Assembly: GCF_004210295.1 (NCBI RefSeq)
Contig: NZ_SDAK01000001.1
Span: 1,612,001 to 1,676,000 of the forward strand
Source of the DNA: Lactococcus sp. S-13
Lineage (GTDB): Bacteria > Bacillota > Bacilli > Lactobacillales > Streptococcaceae
Direction of reading: 5' to 3'
DNA: 64,000 nucleotides
A program made the translations under genes and the position numbers. The notes under the pieces are model-generated. The model saw nothing but the letters and a program-made list of their open reading frames with translations, made no database searches and had not been told where the DNA came from. Shown piece after piece: positions 61,619 to 64,000 of the stretch. Every line of letters begins with the position of its first letter. The first letter of the stretch is position 1.

Positions 61619-61750
61619 TGGATGTCTTATGAGGACTTAATTAAATACGGTTCTGAAAAAACCGTCCATGAAGCTGGGCTCCTGCGTGAAGAAGTCAAAG
61701 ACTACGTCGGCCAAGATGGTGATATTATGGAATCCCGCTTTAATGTGTAA
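61619..61750 (+). pseudogene. ychF 3'-end fragment (diverged duplicate)
   Basis: Translating from 61622 gives MSYEDLIKYGSEKTVHEAG and on to [13 protein letters not shown] with a TAA stop at 61748-61750. It matches the last 42 residues of the complete ychF at 34 positions. Codons differ widely from the intact gene (for example GTC, GGC, GAC and CGC are used), so it is not a recent copy of it. There is no start or ribosome site. It looks like the tail of another strain's or species' ychF. Confidence 0.88.
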
Positions 61751-61770
61751 ACTTGACAATCTATCTAAAT

Positions 61771-61815
61771 AAAAATTGAGTTAAATTTTTTCTAACTCAA
61801 TTTTTATTTTTTTTA
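61771..61815 (+). terminator. Terminator after the ychF fragment
   Basis: AAAAATTGAGTTA and TAACTCAATTTTT arms with a nine-base loop followed by a T run. It was presumably the terminator of the donor's ychF. Confidence 0.85.
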
Positions 61816-61864
61816 TGATAAAAGTCTGAAAATTACGATAAACTGAGAAAAGTAGGAGGTTCTC

Positions 61865-62650
61865 ATGACTTTAAAAATAGCCTTAGCTCAAATTGATATT
61901 GCTTTGGGTCAGCTAGAGCAGAATTTTAATAAGATTGCTGACTTTGTCAGGCAAGCTGCTGCGCAAAATGCTGCGGTGGTAGTCTTTCCTGAAATGTGGA
62001 ATACCGGGTACGCCCTGAGTGACTTAGGAAAATTAGCAGACCCACAGGGGCAGCGTAGTCAGCAAGTCCTGTCTCAGCTAGCCAAACAGTATCATATTAA
62101 CATCGTAGGCGGCTCTGTTGCCACAGCCAAAGCGGGCAAGTTTTATAACAGTCAGGTGATTGTTGATTGCGAGGGGCAAATCCTTAGCAACTATGACAAG
62201 GTTCACCTGTTTGGACCTATGGACGAAGAAAAATATGTGTCTAGAGGCTCTGTTGACAACGTCTTTGACCTGGCTGGGGTCAAGTCAGCCGGTGTGATTT
62301 GTTATGATTTACGCTTTCCAGAATGGGTGCGTACTCAGATGAGACAAGGAGCGAAAATCCTCTATGTGGTAGCAGAGTGGCCTGAGCAAAGGATTGAGCA
62401 GTGGAAGATTTTGCTGCAGGCCAGAGCGATTGAAAATCAAGCTTTTGTGGTGGGGGTCAATCGAGTGGGAGCAGATCCTAACAACCGCTTCAACGGTCAT
62501 TCCTTGGTCATTGATCCCTTGGGAAAAATTTTGTTGGATGTTGGTCAAGAGGAAACTTTACAAGTGGCTGAGCTAGAATTGGCTCAAGTGGAGCAGGTAA
62601 GGGGATTTATTCCGGTATTCGCTGACCGCAGACCAGAACTTTACAAATAG
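61865..62650 (+). CDS. Carbon-nitrogen hydrolase, omega-amidase type (MtnU-like)
   Basis: A 261-residue nitrilase-superfamily amidase. The catalytic triad is visible as glutamate in FPEMWNTGY (near 42), lysine in YDKVHLFG (near 111) and cysteine in GVICYDLRFPEW (near 145). Close relatives (YkrU/MtnU, Nit2) hydrolyse 2-oxoglutaramate or 2-oxosuccinamate, the by-products of glutamine- or asparagine-dependent transaminases. An aminotransferase gene follows 33 bases on, which fits exactly. The ATG at 61865 has an AGGAGG site. It uses more C- and G-ending codons than the rexBA and ychF genes. Confidence 0.88.
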   Translation: MTLKIALAQIDIALGQLEQNFNKIADFVRQAAAQNAAVVVFPEMWNTGYALSDLGKLADPQGQRSQQVLSQLAKQYHINIVGGSVATAKAGKFYNSQVIVDCEGQILSNYDKVHLFGPMDEEKYVSRGSVDNVFDLAGVKSAGVICYDLRFPEWVRTQMRQGAKILYVVAEWPEQRIEQWKILLQARAIENQAFVVGVNRVGADPNNRFNGHSLVIDPLGKILLDVGQEETLQVAELELAQVEQVRGFIPVFADRRPELYK

Positions 62651-62683
62651 GGTTTACAGAACTGTAAACTGTAGGGAGAAGAA

Positions 62684-63859
62684 ATGAAATTTTCAGAATC
62701 AGAACTGATGCAACAACTACCTAAACAATTTTTTGCCAGCTTGGTCTTGAAGGTCAATGCAAAAATTGAGCAAGGTGTGGACGTGATTAACTTAGGACAG
62801 GGTAATCCTGATCAGCCAACCCCAGAATATATTGTCAGGGCTGCTCAAGCAGCTACCGCTAAGCCACTCAACCATAAGTATTCCCCTTTTCGAGGTCGGC
62901 ATGATTTAAAAGTGGCGGCCAGTCAGTTTTATCAAGAAAAATATAAGACTAGTTTTAATCCTGAATCTGAAGTGGTGATTTTAGCGGGAAGCAAGATTGG
63001 TCTGGTGGAATTGCCCTGGGCTTTGATGAATCCTGGAGACCTTCTGCTACTGCCAGATCCTGGCTATCCAGATTATCTATCTGGCTCTGCTTTGGGCCGG
63101 GTTGATTTTGAGACTTTTCCTCTCTTAGAAGAAAATGGATTTTTACCTGATTTATCAGCTATTCCTGAAGAATCAGCTAAGCGTGCTAAGTTTCTCTATC
63201 TGAATTACCCCAATAATCCGACGGGAGCAGTGGCCACACGGGAATTTTATGAAGAGTTGGTGATCTGGGCCAAACGCTATCAGATCGGCATCATTTCGGA
63301 TTTTGCCTATGGCGCTATCGGTTATGATGGGCAAGCGCCGATTTCATTCATGGAAGTGCCAGGGGCCAAAGAAGTAGGTGTAGAATTTTACACTTACTCT
63401 AAAACCTTTAATATGGCCGGCTGGCGATTAGGGTTTGCTGTAGGAAACGCGGACATTATTGAGGCTTTGAATCTGATTCAGGATCATCTGTTTGTGAGTA
63501 TATTTCCAGCTTTGCAGGAGGCGGGTATTGTTGCTCTTCAAGCACCTGAGCGCGATGCAGAAATTGCAAAATTGGTGGCGACTTATGAAGCGCGGCGCAA
63601 TGCTTTTATTGAAGCGGCAGCCAAGATCGGCTGGCAGGCTGTGGTGCCAGGTGGTGCATTTTATGTCTTCATGCCTGTACCTGAAGGATACACCAGCGAA
63701 AGTTTTTCTGACTTGTTACTGGATAAAGTTGGTGTGGCTGTGGCAGCCGCCAATGGTTTTGGGCAATATGGTGAAGGTTATGTGCGAATCGGTTTGTTGG
63801 TCTCTCCAGAGCGCTTGATCGAAGCCGTCGAACGAGTCGGTTCACTGGGATTTTTTTAA
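62684..63859 (+). CDS. PLP-dependent aminotransferase (MtnE-like)
   Basis: A 391-residue class I/II aminotransferase. The PLP lysine lies in YSKTFNMAGWRLGF (near 238), with the NYPNNPTGA substrate segment (near 171-179), SDFAYG and a C-terminal RIGLL. In Bacillus the homologue YkrV/MtnE converts 4-methylthio-2-oxobutyrate to methionine with glutamine as donor; the amidase encoded upstream then removes the oxo-acid amide. The rest of the methionine salvage pathway is not in the window, so other 2-oxo acids are possible. An AGGGAGAAG site precedes the ATG. Confidence 0.88.
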   Translation: MKFSESELMQQLPKQFFASLVLKVNAKIEQGVDVINLGQGNPDQPTPEYIVRAAQAATAKPLNHKYSPFRGRHDLKVAASQFYQEKYKTSFNPESEVVILAGSKIGLVELPWALMNPGDLLLLPDPGYPDYLSGSALGRVDFETFPLLEENGFLPDLSAIPEESAKRAKFLYLNYPNNPTGAVATREFYEELVIWAKRYQIGIISDFAYGAIGYDGQAPISFMEVPGAKEVGVEFYTYSKTFNMAGWRLGFAVGNADIIEALNLIQDHLFVSIFPALQEAGIVALQAPERDAEIAKLVATYEARRNAFIEAAAKIGWQAVVPGGAFYVFMPVPEGYTSESFSDLLLDKVGVAVAAANGFGQYGEGYVRIGLLVSPERLIEAVERVGSLGFF

Positions 63860-63862
63860 TCA

Positions 63863-63888
63863 AAAAGGGCGTTTAGCCTTTTTTATTA
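63863..63888 (+). terminator. Terminator of the amidase-aminotransferase pair
   Basis: AAAAAGGGC and GCCTTTTTT arms with a five-base loop, right after the aminotransferase stop. Confidence 0.75.
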
Positions 63889-63958
63889 TGGCTTGTAATG
63901 TTGTGAAATTATTGACAGCTTTGTTAGTAAAAAAGTGACATTTTCGCTGACGAGATGT

Positions 63959-63996
63959 GTTATAATAAATGAAGTCGCTGATTTCTAGAAATCAGC
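63959..63996 (+). promoter_or_regulatory. Promoter-like -10 and leader palindrome at window end
   Basis: TGTTATAAT (hexamer 63961-63966) is followed by a perfect 20-base palindrome, GCTGATTTCT/AGAAATCAGC (63976-63995). It probably belongs to a gene beyond the window; the palindrome may begin a leader hairpin. Confidence 0.4.
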
Positions 63997-64000
63997 CTTT

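Noticed and set aside
61816-61864. SAM or T-box riboswitch upstream of the methionine-salvage-type pair
   Set aside because: Only about 50 bases separate the terminator from the start codon, which is too short for either class, and no motif is visible.

Overview
The window is a chromosomal replication-origin region of a Lactococcus-type member of the Streptococcaceae. The evidence is: dnaA-dnaN followed by rexB-rexA (the RexAB helicase-nuclease naming and order of lactococci and streptococci), a ComX competence sigma factor next to an rRNA operon and oriC, a 16S-tRNA-Ala-23S-5S operon layout with a lactococcal-looking 16S, and AT-rich low-GC Gram-positive genes with AGGAGG-type ribosome binding sites. 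I could not fix the species from sequence alone.

Layout. 0-4.6 kb: recG, a PhnA/YjdM zinc protein, glycolytic gap and a DUF536 HTH/coiled-coil protein, all leftward. 4.7-7.4 kb: a P-type (Ca2+-like) ATPase, rightward. 7.5-13.2 kb: rRNA operon A, leftward (16S, tRNA-Ala, 23S, 5S, then tRNA-Val, Tyr, Trp, His, Gln, Leu). 13.5-22.8 kb: a WxL cell-surface island (a Csc-type gene cluster) with a small LPXTG protein, three small WxL proteins, a 1652-residue repetitive WxL protein and a DUF916/DUF3324 membrane anchor. 23.2-24.4 kb: rplM-rpsI with a leader. 24.6-29.4 kb: a rightward five-gene membrane/lipid operon (DUF2177, a fatty-acid-kinase/DegV fusion, DUF1295, an ABC permease and its ATPase). 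29.5-31.0 kb: rnhC and lepB. 31-36.8 kb: purR, a frameshifted DUF6287 membrane protein, and the str operon rpsL-rpsG-fusA. 37-42 kb: dacA (rightward), then glcU-like, mnmM-like, a nucleotidyltransferase and ytqA-like, leftward. 42.0-47.4 kb: rRNA operon B, nearly identical to A, with tRNA-Glu and tRNA-Asn. 47.5-48.0 kb: comX. 48.1-50.2 kb: oriC, with DnaA boxes on both sides of dnaA. 50-58.6 kb: dnaN, rexB, rexA and a DUF951 gene. 58.6-61.6 kb: ychF with three small HTH-membrane regulators. 61.6-63.9 kb: a second, diverged ychF tail followed by a methionine-salvage-type amidase/aminotransferase pair.

How it works together. Both rRNA operons and the str and rplM operons point away from oriC, co-directional with the leftward fork. 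The WxL island has a promoter overlapped by a perfect 15-bp palindrome, present in two tandem copies and again inside the cluster, plus a cre-like site, which suggests control by a dedicated repressor and by carbon supply. The lipid operon puts both halves of fatty-acid activation in one polypeptide.

Most unusual features: a dispersed GAGAAAAT(A/G)CTGACGGA repeat that forms hairpins between genes and runs through coding sequence (it appears to add a block to the mnmM-like gene); the tandem palindromic operator; a zinc-ribbon tail on the WxL anchor; a G7 tract that breaks a membrane protein; three promoters with the -10 box six bases from the ATG (probable leaderless mRNAs); and a divergent ychF tail marking a likely recombination join.
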